Below, piece by piece: positions 25,201-32,650 of a stretch of DNA of 64,000 nucleotides (its first letter is position 1; every line of letters starts with the position of its first letter). Source of the stretch: Epinephelus fuscoguttatus (Eukaryota; Chordata; Actinopteri; Perciformes; Serranidae); the NCBI RefSeq assembly GCF_011397635.1, contig NC_064762.1:19059479-19123478 (forward strand), given 5' to 3'. The position numbers were made by a program, and so were the translations under genes. The notes under the pieces were generated by a model. That model was not told where the DNA came from. It did no database searches and worked only from the letters and a program-made list of their open reading frames with translations.

Positions 25201-28200
25201 TGTATCAAATGAATGAATCTGGTCAAAGGTAATGCATGTAACACGTTCACACTTTTTTAGTGGCTTTCCTTACAGCCCACACTACCTGCAGCCACTCTTT
25301 CTAGTTGTTGGAGAAGAGGAGCAATCATATTATTCCACACCACTGACTCTGCGTCCCCCTCTGTGCTTGTGCTGTTGTCTCCGTTCCCCGGCCCTGAAAT
25401 GTGCAGAGAGAATTGCAGTTAGCCAATTACCACATCCAAATGCAGACAGTGAACGCAAGTGGCAAGCATGGTTCACAAGTTCACTGTCTTAAAATAAAAC
25501 AGCAGGAAGTTTGATGCCACAATGAAAGGTCACCATCCACAGCTACACTTCCTCTGATTTCTGTTTCTGTGCTGAAATAGTCTGCGTGTGGGCAATTGAG
25601 TGCGTGCATGTGCGATCAAAACACGTGTGAATGCGTGTTTGCACACGCAAATGTCTGCAATCTCTCACATGCCATGCACCTTCATTTTTTCATTTTTGCT
25701 GAACATTTGCATACCCCCTCGCTTGGTGTGATGCAGGAAACTGTGGTTGCCCAAACCAACAGTTCTTTCAGCTATTGGCTGGCTGCCTCGCATGGTGCAA
25801 ATTAGGCCCTTAGCAACAACACCCCAATCAAAGTTTGACACTCAAGAAGGGGTGTTCGTTTACTGAGAGAGGTGTGTCTCTGGTTTCTGGGCTCATATCT
25901 TTTATATTTAGGCATTCTTGTGCTGATTTCAGTTCAGTTTTAGACATCTTAGAAAATAAATCAAGTATGATCAGTGAATGTTTTTAGGTAATGGTGCAGC
26001 TACATTTTTATTTTGCATGCTGCACAAATTTACCATTCATGTTAAATATGTTTTAAAAAAATGGGTTCAAAGAAGTTCATATAGTGTATCTGGACAAACC
26101 TGTTCTTGGTCCTGCTTTGCACTCTGTGGGTCTAATGCCTGGGTCAACACCAGGCTGCATTATTCTGCTGTAGGCACAAAGAAACACAAGAACACAAAGA
26201 GCCTTCTTACATTAGATTTTGTAGACATATGTGACTACTGTTTAGTTTCATTTTATTTACTTGGGGGCTCATTTGGACATTAAAATAATAATAGAAAGAA
26301 AGAAAAACACAATAGTTAACAGTAAATTGTGCCAAAGAATACATCTGAAAAGTTGCTGACACTATATTCTGTACACTAAGCCACGGATGTATTTCCATCA
26401 TTGGCCACTAGGTGTCCCTGTTGCAGCAGAGGTTGAGCCTAGTGTGCAGGTGCTGTTATCTGTAATGCGTGTCCCTGTATGTACTTTTGCACTCATGCAG
26501 ATACATGTGTGTCTGTCTGTTTGTGGGTGACTGCTTTTAAGTTTTTGTGTGCGTGTGAATCTCTATGCCTGTGCGGGCGTGTGTGTGCCGTTGTGCATCA
26601 CAAACTGCAATCCCTAACAGACAGGAACTAAGATCTTAGCTTTGTGGGCAGTCTGGTTAAAGCTGTTCATGCTTTGTCACTGTGAGCTGTCTGTACAGCC
26701 TTACCACCCTCTGTGCAGTAACCGTAAAGTTCTCCCAAAAACACACCCCTTGTCATGCTGTGCTATGTGTTGTGGCTTGCCCTCGGCATGTCACTGTTGC
26801 ATCTTACTCTCTGCATGTCGCTGTCAAAGTCTGCACTATTACCGCTCACACACTAAGAGAATGACTCAATGCTACGATAAGTTCTATGAAAAAACGACAG
26901 GTAGTGTGTCTTATGACTAATTACTACGTGACCAGCTGAGAGTATAACTATTAATAAATGGAGATGAACACACACAGCATGGTGAGTCATCCTTATCACT
27001 GCTGTAACTGCAAGATTTACTTCACATGTCCCACACAAATGAGTGAATCAACCTTAAAAAATATGGAAAATAGAAGTCACTCCTTTCAAAGACAAAGAAT
27101 ATTATGTTATCAGTACTCTGAAGCTTCTGCAGTGACATAAGCACAAAAGGCTGAGTCTCAGGATGGAATATTATTGAGGTCTTACACTCAAGTGAGTTTT
27201 ATTTCATGGTCTTGCTGACAGGTACGAGACAGAAAATGACCCTAGCTTTAGTAAAAATGTCTCCTTTTTATTCCATTGGAGCATCACCAGAAGGTTGCTT
27301 TTCGACATTGGCATTAATATACAGTATGCGGGTGTAACTATAGAGTGCACTTTCACTTTGATGGAGATTTGAGTGATTGGTATAAGCTGGCACACAGGGC
27401 ATATGCAGCAGGGAGTGTTGGCCGAGGCATGTTGCAGTGAATGTCAGAGAGGGGGCTTTGGCTCTGTATGATAGGATTAAGAGCCTGATAATAAGGCCTC
27501 TTTGTGTGATACTGCATTCTCTGAGACATGACCTCATCCCTGTCTTAGGCCTGGCCAGTGCACTGCAGTCACAACACACGCTGCTGCCAGCCTTGCCCAG
27601 ATGGGCACCCAAATCTAATAGAGAGCCATTTGGAGCTATAAAGCTTCGGCTTATTGGAGAAAAAGAACCTAGTGGATGTCTAATCTCCCCTATCTTTATA
27701 TCTCATCCAACTCATCATATTAATCTGTCATGCTGTGTCTATTTCCACTTGCAGTCAGTGTACTTCTGGCTTGACAATCTCTGTGATTTCCACTTTGTCT
27801 ATCTCCATCTAATGCACCTTTTATGTGGTTCACTACAACACCAAAGAACAGCACATCAAAAACTTTGACCTAACACCAATCAAGGAGTCTTTAATCTGAT
27901 CCTCTTGAATCATAACTTGACCACAGCCTCATCCTCTGGGACTTCTCTTTGTCAGCAACAAGTTACACAAACATTGCGTGTTAACTTGGCTTGTGAGGGA
28001 GGAGGTGAGGAGCCTGTGCTGCGGGCGATAGCCCAGATTTCCTGTAAAAGTGTTTTATGGTCTGTCCCCCCTCTACAGCCCCAGCTGCCCCACCCAATCG
28101 ATAGGCGGATGGATTGTAACGACAGCCCCGACCTCACGCCCAGAATTATGCCCCTCGTGTTGACACGCAGCTGATGAGGTCGGCAGAAAAAAGCAGAGCT

Positions 28201-30559
28201 TTTAGCCTTTCTGCACTGTGAAGGTGTAAAAGCTGTCACATGATAGTAATGACATATAGAGGCAGTTTCATTGGGATGAAGCTGGATTTCACCGTGACCA
28301 AGATACAGTGTACAGTGAAGTATACGAGGGTTTAAACCGGGCTCGAGTGTCTCGAGTTAAAGAATCTGTTCTATGAGTCAGTGACACCATGGTGGTCTGA
28401 CTGACTTCATATTTTCAGGTCTCCGTGAAGTAAAAAACACCAACTCTAGATTTGAGTTTACCTAATGTTAGCCCCTGTATGATATAAAAGAAGCCTGTGT
28501 TATTTTTGTTAACATTTGGATCATGGGTCGGACATGTAAGCGCAAAACAAAACATAAACAATTATAATTATATCAGCCTTACGAAGGTATTTCCTGTTTT
28601 AACTTCTCTTCCCAGAGGTCTGCATAAGTTATGGCCTAAAACAGGAACACAAGAAACATTAGGAACTCGGTGCAAAGTGTGAGGCAAGAAAGCAAGGAGG
28701 AGGAGGCGGAAGAGGATTTGATGAAAAGCAAAAACAGGAGGCACAATCAACTCCATCTTGTAATGGCCACCACTGCAACCTTTGTGTGCCTGTAAATCTT
28801 CAATTCATTGTCATACTGTCACTCTAGTCAAAAAGGGGGGAGCAGGAGAGGGTGGGGGGGCAGACAAGAGAGAAGGACAGATCTTGCAAGTCAAACAGAG
28901 GGACAGAAAACGTACCTTTCACTTGCTGTTCTGCGAGGGCCAGGTCTGTGGGAACCACTGCGGACCTCGGTGTGGTCTGAAGTGGAGAGTCGTTTAGCTG
29001 ATGGCTGCTTTCTTCCCAGGCCTGGATTTAATTTCTCTTTCACTTAACACATAAAAAGAATGTGGCAAGAAGTTATTTACAGGTTGTTGCTGTATGCTGC
29101 AGTAGCATTTTGTCTTTGTTAGCTAAAAGCACAAGTCTCAATTTGTACACAATGACACACTGTGTGTACTCAGGTTAAAGATTTTCAAATTCAGTCAATG
29201 ATTTTAAACATCCTCATCTTCTATTATTGCTGCAAATGGCAGAGCAGATTTGCGAGACAAGGTTTAAGATAAAGAGGGAGAGAGGGCGCTTATTTCCCAC
29301 TCAGCAGCAGTATATCACGTTTTTCACCCAGCCCAACCACAGAGAATGTAAATCAGGTATAATGTCACTATGTGAATGGCTCCATTCATTTCCCTTTGAG
29401 AAAACTGCTCGTGCGCGAGTGCCCGCGCAGAAGATTTACGGAGATGCAGCGGGTGAAATAAATGAAGTTTTCTTTTTTCATTTTCTACCTGTTTAACAAA
29501 TGCACCGTCTCATATCTTCTCTTATTTGCATATTATTGTAAACACAACATGGATGATTATCTAATAATAATAATAATAATAATGACTTTTATCCACCGTC
29601 TTTTCCCCTTGATCCAGACTTGCATCAGTATTTTTTTTCCTTCCTTACCGTCTACGTGTCCCTCTATAGGAGACAACATGGTGAGAGATCCAGCCCTGAG
29701 GAGGCGTGCCCGCGCCCCTGGTAGCCCCCTCTTCACCTCCAGTGGGTCAGTCGGGGGTTTGGGAAAGGCCTTGAATGGATCCTCAGCATTGGAGGGGACT
29801 GGAAACTTTGGCTTCTGGTGCCACACAAACATATTAGTGTAATATGATGGTGTGAACAATGAACCAGAACTTGAATCAACAAATTACACTACTTATGTCC
29901 ACAAAGAGATCCTATATTTATTTGTGTTACTCATTTATTCCTGTTTTTGATTCCATATATTAACACTATAATCTAATTTATTAAAACTAGATAAGCTTTC
30001 ATGTTGGCGAAGAGAGGGGTGTATACTCCTTATCCTGATTTTCACTTTTCATGGTAATACTCGCAATATTAAAAGATGCAAACATGCCTCTGAGCTTACA
30101 GTAAATAACACCTTCATTTCAATCTGTAATACAATTTAAATGACCACACATAGGTGTATCTGTGTTTGAGGGAACTTACATGGTCGAGAGGAGAGAGGCG
30201 AGTCCCTGAACCTGGTCTGGAGTCAGGAGCATCAAAATTTTGAGCATGAAGACTGAAAAGTGAAAAAAAAGGCTCATTACTCCACAATCAATCTCAGAAC
30301 CTGAAAATATCAACATGATTTAAGTGAAATTTATAACTTACCTAAATGCAGATGGAGGTCTGTTGTCTCGGTCTGCACGGACAGAGCTATATCCAAAAAG
30401 CTGCCGATGTTCATCTCTGGGAGTGAACGGTCGCCGGGTGGACTGGACTCTCAGGGACTGTCTGGCTTCACTGACTATTTCTGCACTTGTTTTCCTCAAA
30501 GAGTTGCGCCGTGGGATGAAGGGACTGCACATCTCATGTTTTCTCTCCATAGAGGTCAT
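11462..30559 (-). CDS. ARMC2: Armadillo repeat-containing protein 2 (multi-exon)
   Basis: ARMC2 is an armadillo-repeat protein needed for sperm flagellum assembly, linked to transport of the central-pair component CPC1/SPEF2; human mutations cause male infertility. Coding exons in transcript order: 30559-30342, 30252-30180, 29814-29649, 28976-28916, 25393-25286, 24236-24052, 23930-23828, 23439-23225, 21702-21557, 18422-18323, 16692-16359, 14427-14305, 14212-14099, 13450-13318, 12003-11849 and 11595-11462. They sum to about 789 codons (human about 867, from memory). Diagnostic segments are KTSAEIVSEAR, RRPFTP, GNLTAK, CFSACGVLTNL and LVDCLRDFGPGDWQLA. Phases are continuous except around 28976-28916, so one N-terminal exon is missing or a boundary is wrong. 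The start ATG is 22 residues before KTSAEI, against 23 in human. SESN1 next door supports the identity. Confidence 0.94.
11849..12003 (-). CDS. ARMC2: ARMC2 exon encoding LVDCLRDFGPGDWQLA
   Basis: 155 nt, phase 2 in and phase 1 out, donor gtcagt. Encodes the last clear armadillo helix set (LVDCLRDFGPGDWQLA, CQALWNI). Confidence 0.94.
12133..12167. repeat. (TG)n microsatellite
   Basis: Pure dinucleotide run in an ARMC2 intron, about 130 bp from an exon boundary. Confidence 0.95.
12478..12912. mobile_element. Fold-back element with 'ttagcttagctta' core
   Basis: The left part ('aaaggaacagttcaag', 'gatgagaagattgacca', 'gttagcttagcttagcac') recurs inverted on the right ('tggtcaatcttctcatct', 'gaggctaagctaactg', 'gttgaactattccttcaac'). 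It is a palindromic non-autonomous repeat common in percomorph genomes by recall. A half copy lies near 39.94-40.08 kb. It sits wholly in an ARMC2 intron. Confidence 0.7.
13236..13274. repeat. (CA)n microsatellite
   Basis: Pure dinucleotide run about 45 bp downstream (transcript sense) of the ARMC2 exon 13318-13450. Confidence 0.95.
13318..13450 (-). CDS. ARMC2: ARMC2 exon encoding CFSACGVLTNLALD
   Basis: 133 nt, phase 1 in, phase 2 out, donor gtaagg. Armadillo repeat with TEMCFSACGVLTNLALDAP. Confidence 0.95.
14099..14212 (-). CDS. ARMC2: ARMC2 exon encoding MDTVLEATRVYGNLTQ
   Basis: 114 nt, phase 1/1, acceptor tctactgaag, donor gtatat. Encodes VLKLVLSSSMDTVLEATRVY and RDFIMQNK. Confidence 0.92.
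14305..14427 (-). CDS. ARMC2: ARMC2 exon encoding VAATINNLSFYQ
   Basis: 123 nt, phase 1/1. The donor is read as AAGT|gtaaga, which keeps frame with the next exon. Encodes ELLVNVAATINNLSFYQEQS. Confidence 0.92.
14894..15050 (+). repeat. Two abutting dispersed-repeat fragments
   Basis: 'aaaggaatacttcacccaca' begins one repeat family, also at 55.37 kb. From about 14973, 'ctgtctctatgtctcagccc' and 'cccagggtgtaccctgcctc' belong to the family annotated at 435-745. The same two families are also nested at 55.4-55.9 kb. Confidence 0.65.
15353..15385. repeat. Poly-C tract
   Basis: More than 20 consecutive C residues, then C-rich sequence. It lies in an ARMC2 intron and is G-rich on the transcribed strand, so it could form a quadruplex. 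Confidence 0.85.
16218..16337. mobile_element. Short TIR element (MITE-like)
   Basis: Begins 'aaagggacagttcag' and ends 'gaaccttccctttaag', an imperfect inverted pair, with 'caaaacaatctagactga' inside. It resembles the larger repeat at 52.35 kb and is probably a short derivative of it. Confidence 0.5.
16359..16692 (-). CDS. ARMC2: ARMC2 large central exon
   Basis: 334 nt, phase 0 in, phase 1 out, acceptor cttccacag, donor gtgagc. Encodes DLVVRLLFTLGNLTAK, a variable Pro/Ser/His-rich insert (DDDSPHAHPQKDPPSLSEPQ), then VKLVRVLANMCIHPSVGPAL. Confidence 0.96.
18272..18294. repeat. (CA)n microsatellite
   Basis: Dinucleotide run just downstream (transcript sense) of the ARMC2 exon 18323-18422. 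Confidence 0.9.
18323..18422 (-). CDS. ARMC2: ARMC2 exon encoding KLSSYSECRLALAQ
   Basis: 100 nt, phase 2 in, phase 0 out, acceptor ctccctcag, donor gtgagt. Encodes KLSSYSECRLALAQTPDCYQ and LLSKHHQKQ. Confidence 0.95.
19228..20748. repeat. 16-bp minisatellite with a 675-bp higher-order duplication
   Basis: Roughly 95 degenerate copies of ccctatgttccctcag. The unit has no stop in any + frame and 16 is not a multiple of 3, so it produces long artefactual ORFs in all three frames. A 675-bp block starting at 'tcgaatgaccctatccttct' (19341) is repeated nearly identically from 20016. The second copy carries one extra 32-bp (two-unit) insertion near 20630. It lies in the ARMC2 intron between exons 18422 and 21557. 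Confidence 0.95.
20749..21556. other. Unremarkable ARMC2 intron sequence
   Basis: AT-rich intron between the minisatellite and the next exon. Nothing is recognised. Confidence 0.5.
21557..21702 (-). CDS. ARMC2: ARMC2 exon encoding LTASLRNLADHP
   Basis: 146 nt, phase 0 in, phase 2 out, acceptor cccctgtag, donor gtatca. Encodes LTASLRNLADHPDSRPLFVS and DPDICTNISRIY. Confidence 0.95.
22160..22290 (+). repeat. Local direct repeat, copy A
   Basis: 'ccagcagagaacattatgct' through 'caacaaacacataaagaaga' recurs at 23588-23712 in the same orientation. The two copies bracket the ARMC2 exon 23225-23439. Confidence 0.85.
22520..23125. repeat. Repeat with a tandem internal duplication
   Basis: Two similar blocks of about 165 bp start with 'acaggaaacaatatagcg' (22681) and 'acaggaaacagcatagcg' (22849). 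They share 'aaaatatgttt' and 'gtttgatctg' further on. It resembles a recurrent teleost repeat. It lies in an ARMC2 intron. Confidence 0.6.
23225..23439 (-). CDS. ARMC2: ARMC2 exon encoding ALLYCVGTLKFLSGN
   Basis: 215 nt, phase 1 in, phase 0 out, acceptor ttgcatctag, donor gtgtgt. Encodes LLSILSNEDLSSSGEALLYC, VGTLKFLSGN and IAGHILVQ. Confidence 0.95.
23588..23712 (+). repeat. Local direct repeat, copy B
   Basis: Partner of 22160-22290 with small indels and substitutions, about 1.43 kb away. Confidence 0.85.
23828..23930 (-). CDS. ARMC2: ARMC2 exon encoding NNLLNICKLIFQISR
   Basis: 103 nt, phase 0 in, phase 1 out, donor gtgaac. Encodes VSGNNLLNICKLIFQISRSE, a highly conserved segment. Confidence 0.95.
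24052..24236 (-). CDS. ARMC2: ARMC2 exon encoding LHGALAEADMLG
   Basis: 185 nt, phase 1 in, phase 0 out, acceptor cgatgccag, donor gtgagt. Encodes LCDLCDGLHGALAEADMLGR and RTLFRLIDL, the first armadillo helices. Confidence 0.94.
24237..25285. other. ARMC2 intron
   Basis: No supported exon or repeat boundary. The ORF on the - strand at 24454-24798 has no family resemblance. Confidence 0.5.
25286..25393 (-). CDS. ARMC2: ARMC2 exon encoding VVWNNMIAPLLQQLE
   Basis: 108 nt, phase 1/1, acceptor gcacatttcag, donor gtagtg. Encodes EGDAESVVWNNMIAPLLQQL, matching the human EVFWNTRIVPILRELE-type segment. The exon is too short to stand out as an ORF and was found by splice and motif reading. Confidence 0.88.
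25394..28915. other. Long ARMC2 intron
   Basis: About 3.5 kb with no confirmed exon. A splice-like block near 28140-28175 (good acceptor, donor gtgagg) is considered under findings. Short ORFs near 27.3-28.2 kb are unconvincing. Confidence 0.5.
28916..28976 (-). CDS. ARMC2: ARMC2 short N-terminal exon, frame uncertain
   Basis: A 61-nt block with acceptor ctctccacttcag and donor gtacgt. The frame ending in phase 1 (TTPRSAVVPTDLALAEQQVK) joins the downstream exon at 25393. The frame that joins the upstream exon (DHTEVRSGSHRP...) exits in phase 2 and does not fit 25393. Either an extra exon is missing or the acceptor lies further upstream, since open reading continues 5' as SSHQLNDSPLQ. Confidence 0.6.
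29565..29583. repeat. (TAA)n microsatellite
   Basis: Short trinucleotide run in an ARMC2 intron. Confidence 0.9.
29649..29814 (-). CDS. ARMC2: ARMC2 exon encoding AFPKPPTDPLEVKR
   Basis: 166 nt, phase 0 in, phase 1 out, acceptor gtggcaccag, donor gtaagg. Encodes KAFPKPPTDPLEVKRGLPGA and ARLLRAGSLT, matching the human FPKPPVDP...SARARLFRA segment. Confidence 0.93.
30180..30252 (-). CDS. ARMC2: ARMC2 exon encoding SRPGSGTRLSPLDH
   Basis: 73 nt, phase 2 in, phase 0 out, acceptor cacttttcag, donor gtaagt. Encodes LHAQNFDAPDSRPGSGTRLS. Confidence 0.93.
30342..30559 (-). CDS. ARMC2: ARMC2 first coding exon
   Basis: Starts at the ATG 30559-30557 (MTSMERKHEM...), with an alternative Met three residues later, and ends in phase 2 at donor gtaagt. 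Encodes KTSAEIVSEARQSLR and RRPFTPRDEHRQLFG, the conserved N-terminal ARMC2 signature. The acceptor is probably ctgcag, about 25 nt before the ATG. Confidence 0.93.
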
Positions 30560-31494
30560 GTAGGTCAATGTGACATTTGCCAAGACAGTCTGCAGATGAC
30601 TTTAGTGGTTTGATTTCATCTTTATGTGAGTTGTTACAAGGTGTCTCACTGGTGGGCAACAGTTAGAAAGAAAAGAAGAAAAAAAAAAGATAACGCCAAA
30701 ACAGAAAATGAGCAGCAGGTGTTAAATATGTCTGAGGTTGGAGTAAATAGCATTTGAAGCATGGTGAGCAGTGATGAAAGAGGTGTCCAGATGCTTTGAG
30801 CAGGTAAAAATTGTAATAATACAATGTAGTGTTGCTAAGGTACTGAAATTTCCAACATTGATAAAATATTTTGATAAATATATATTTAATACCATTTTCG
30901 CTATCACAAGGAAGTTTGACATTTAAAGGCATAAAATTATTATTTTTTTATTAAAGATAAATATCACAACACTATAATATAACAACTATGGCTTTTCTTT
31001 TCTTGATTAGTACCAGCAAAATGACTGCAGTTAACATTAACGACAGGTGAGAGTGAGAAAGCTGCTGGTATAGCTGTATCGATACTGTGGAAAATGAGTA
31101 TTGAAACCTTCACAAATATTCAGAGACTATATGTATCAATACATCGATATTTCTCACAACACATCTACAATGTAAAACAACACTACGGCAAATAAAAGGC
31201 CTGCATCCAATCTAACTTCAGTAAGCCCATCAGTGATATATATACTACATGATGGCACTGAGAGCTTCAATTAAAATTATTTTCAATACCAATAAATTAT
31301 GTCCCTCAAGGAAAACTTTGTTAACATCTGTTTTATCTAATAATATAAATTTTTCAGTCTGTTCATCTCACTTCAGCCGTTGTTTTTTTTGCAAAAAAAC
31401 TGTAAGTTTGTATCTAGTGGACTGAAAAAGCCGTAGATTATATTATTCTAGTGGGCTACCTAAAGTTGAATTTATATTTGCAATATGTATCTGT

Positions 31495-31600
31495 ATAGTA
31501 AAAAAATAGAAACTTGGCACTGTGTGATGATAGGATATTCCCACACAAAAATACTGGGATATTATGGTGCATCGATTTTTCCCCCACCCCTTGAATCTGC
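31495..31600 (-). repeat. Dispersed repeat fragment
   Basis: 'cttggcactgtgtgatgata' and 'cccacacaaaaatactgg' match, inverted and imperfectly, the segment at about 55.43-55.53 kb. It belongs to an unnamed dispersed family in ARMC2 intron 1. Confidence 0.55.
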
Positions 31601-32137
31601 AGATTTTTTTTTTTTTTTTTTGCCATAAATTGATAAATCTTTAAGTGCATAAAATGCCAGAAAACAGTGAACAATGACATCACCATTTTCCGAAGTACAA
31701 GTTGGGATATTTGAAATCCTTCTTAGTCAGAGAAATCTTAATCTGTAAAGTAAAAATAAAGTGGAAAGTACATGTGGGTCTACCTTACAATTGTACCTAA
31801 CTGTAGTATTAGAGAATATATATACCTAGCTAGATCCCAGCACTGATGACAAGATAGTATTGTCACCCACTGGTCACACACTGCCTGTTGGATGCCAAAA
31901 TTAGTCCAACAGTCCAAACAATTTTGGATTAGAGAGCAAAACTTGACAGCATATGGCTGATTGTTGGTGTTGGAGTGGTTTGAAAATGCAATAAAATAAT
32001 TAAATACCCAATAAAACCGTTTTTAGTTTGTTTACTTCAATAATAAACCAAACAGTGCGACCTTAACTCATTACATTAGGCGGATTTTACTTTTCATGTG
32101 TGAGTGAATGAGAAGTCCCACTGCGCGTTCCCGCTCC

Positions 32138-32151
32138 GTCTCCATGGTGAC
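32138..32151. promoter_or_regulatory. Candidate RFX X-box in ARMC2 intron 1
   Basis: gtctccatggtgac is a near-palindrome. On the - strand it reads gtcaccatggagac, with a perfect GTNRCC left half and a degenerate right half. X-boxes mark promoters of cilium and flagellum genes, which suits ARMC2. It lies about 260 bp downstream of the exon 1 donor. Confidence 0.4.
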
Positions 32152-32406
32152 CAGAAGCCGCTGCGGTGACTTGGACAACAAACCCAAGAAACAAAATAAC
32201 CTCAGCATTCAATAAGCCGAGCTAAACTGCTCGTTATTCCCCATAAGAGCAGTTTATAACTTCTGTCCTGTAGTAAATGTACTCGACTGTTCCATGATCA
32301 CACGGAGAGGTGGTGGGGAAAAAAGGAAGCGTTTAAAGAAACCGGGGTTTGAATGAAAGTCTATTCAGTAAGTTAAACTCAGAGTAAAGAAAAGTAGAAA
32401 ACTTAC

Positions 32407-32530
32407 CGTTAACCCGGGTAAAATCATCAGTGGGTGTTAGTCGAGACAGATATCATTGTAAGGTCTGGATCCAGCTTCCACAGAGAAACCAAAACAATCG
32501 TAACACCTGACATTTGTTGAAAACTATCAA
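32407..32530 (-). other. ARMC2: Untranslated first exon of ARMC2
   Basis: Ends at a strong donor (GTTAACG|gtaagt; 'acttac' at 32401-32406 on +). It lies about 1.85 kb upstream of the first coding exon. The 5' limit is not visible and is a guess. Confidence 0.55.
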
Positions 32531-32650
32531 GTTTCCCAGCCTCCAGCAAGCTAGCCCGAGGATGACACATGCACGAGCTCCACTTAAAGGTAGTCTCGCG
32601 GGATTTGGTGACGCTCGTTTACCAGTGGTATGCACAGGTTGGATGCTAAA
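32531..32650 (-). promoter_or_regulatory. Probable ARMC2 promoter
   Basis: A GC-enriched segment with TCTCGCGGGA at 32594-32603, one mismatch from the TCTCGCGAGA core-promoter palindrome. It precedes the untranslated exon. No TATA box is seen. Confidence 0.45.

Noticed and set aside
29216..29246. Extra ARMC2 exon with good acceptor ctgccatttgcag
   Set aside because: It would satisfy the missing phase with 20 nt, but the only donor is gtttaa, which is a poor match.
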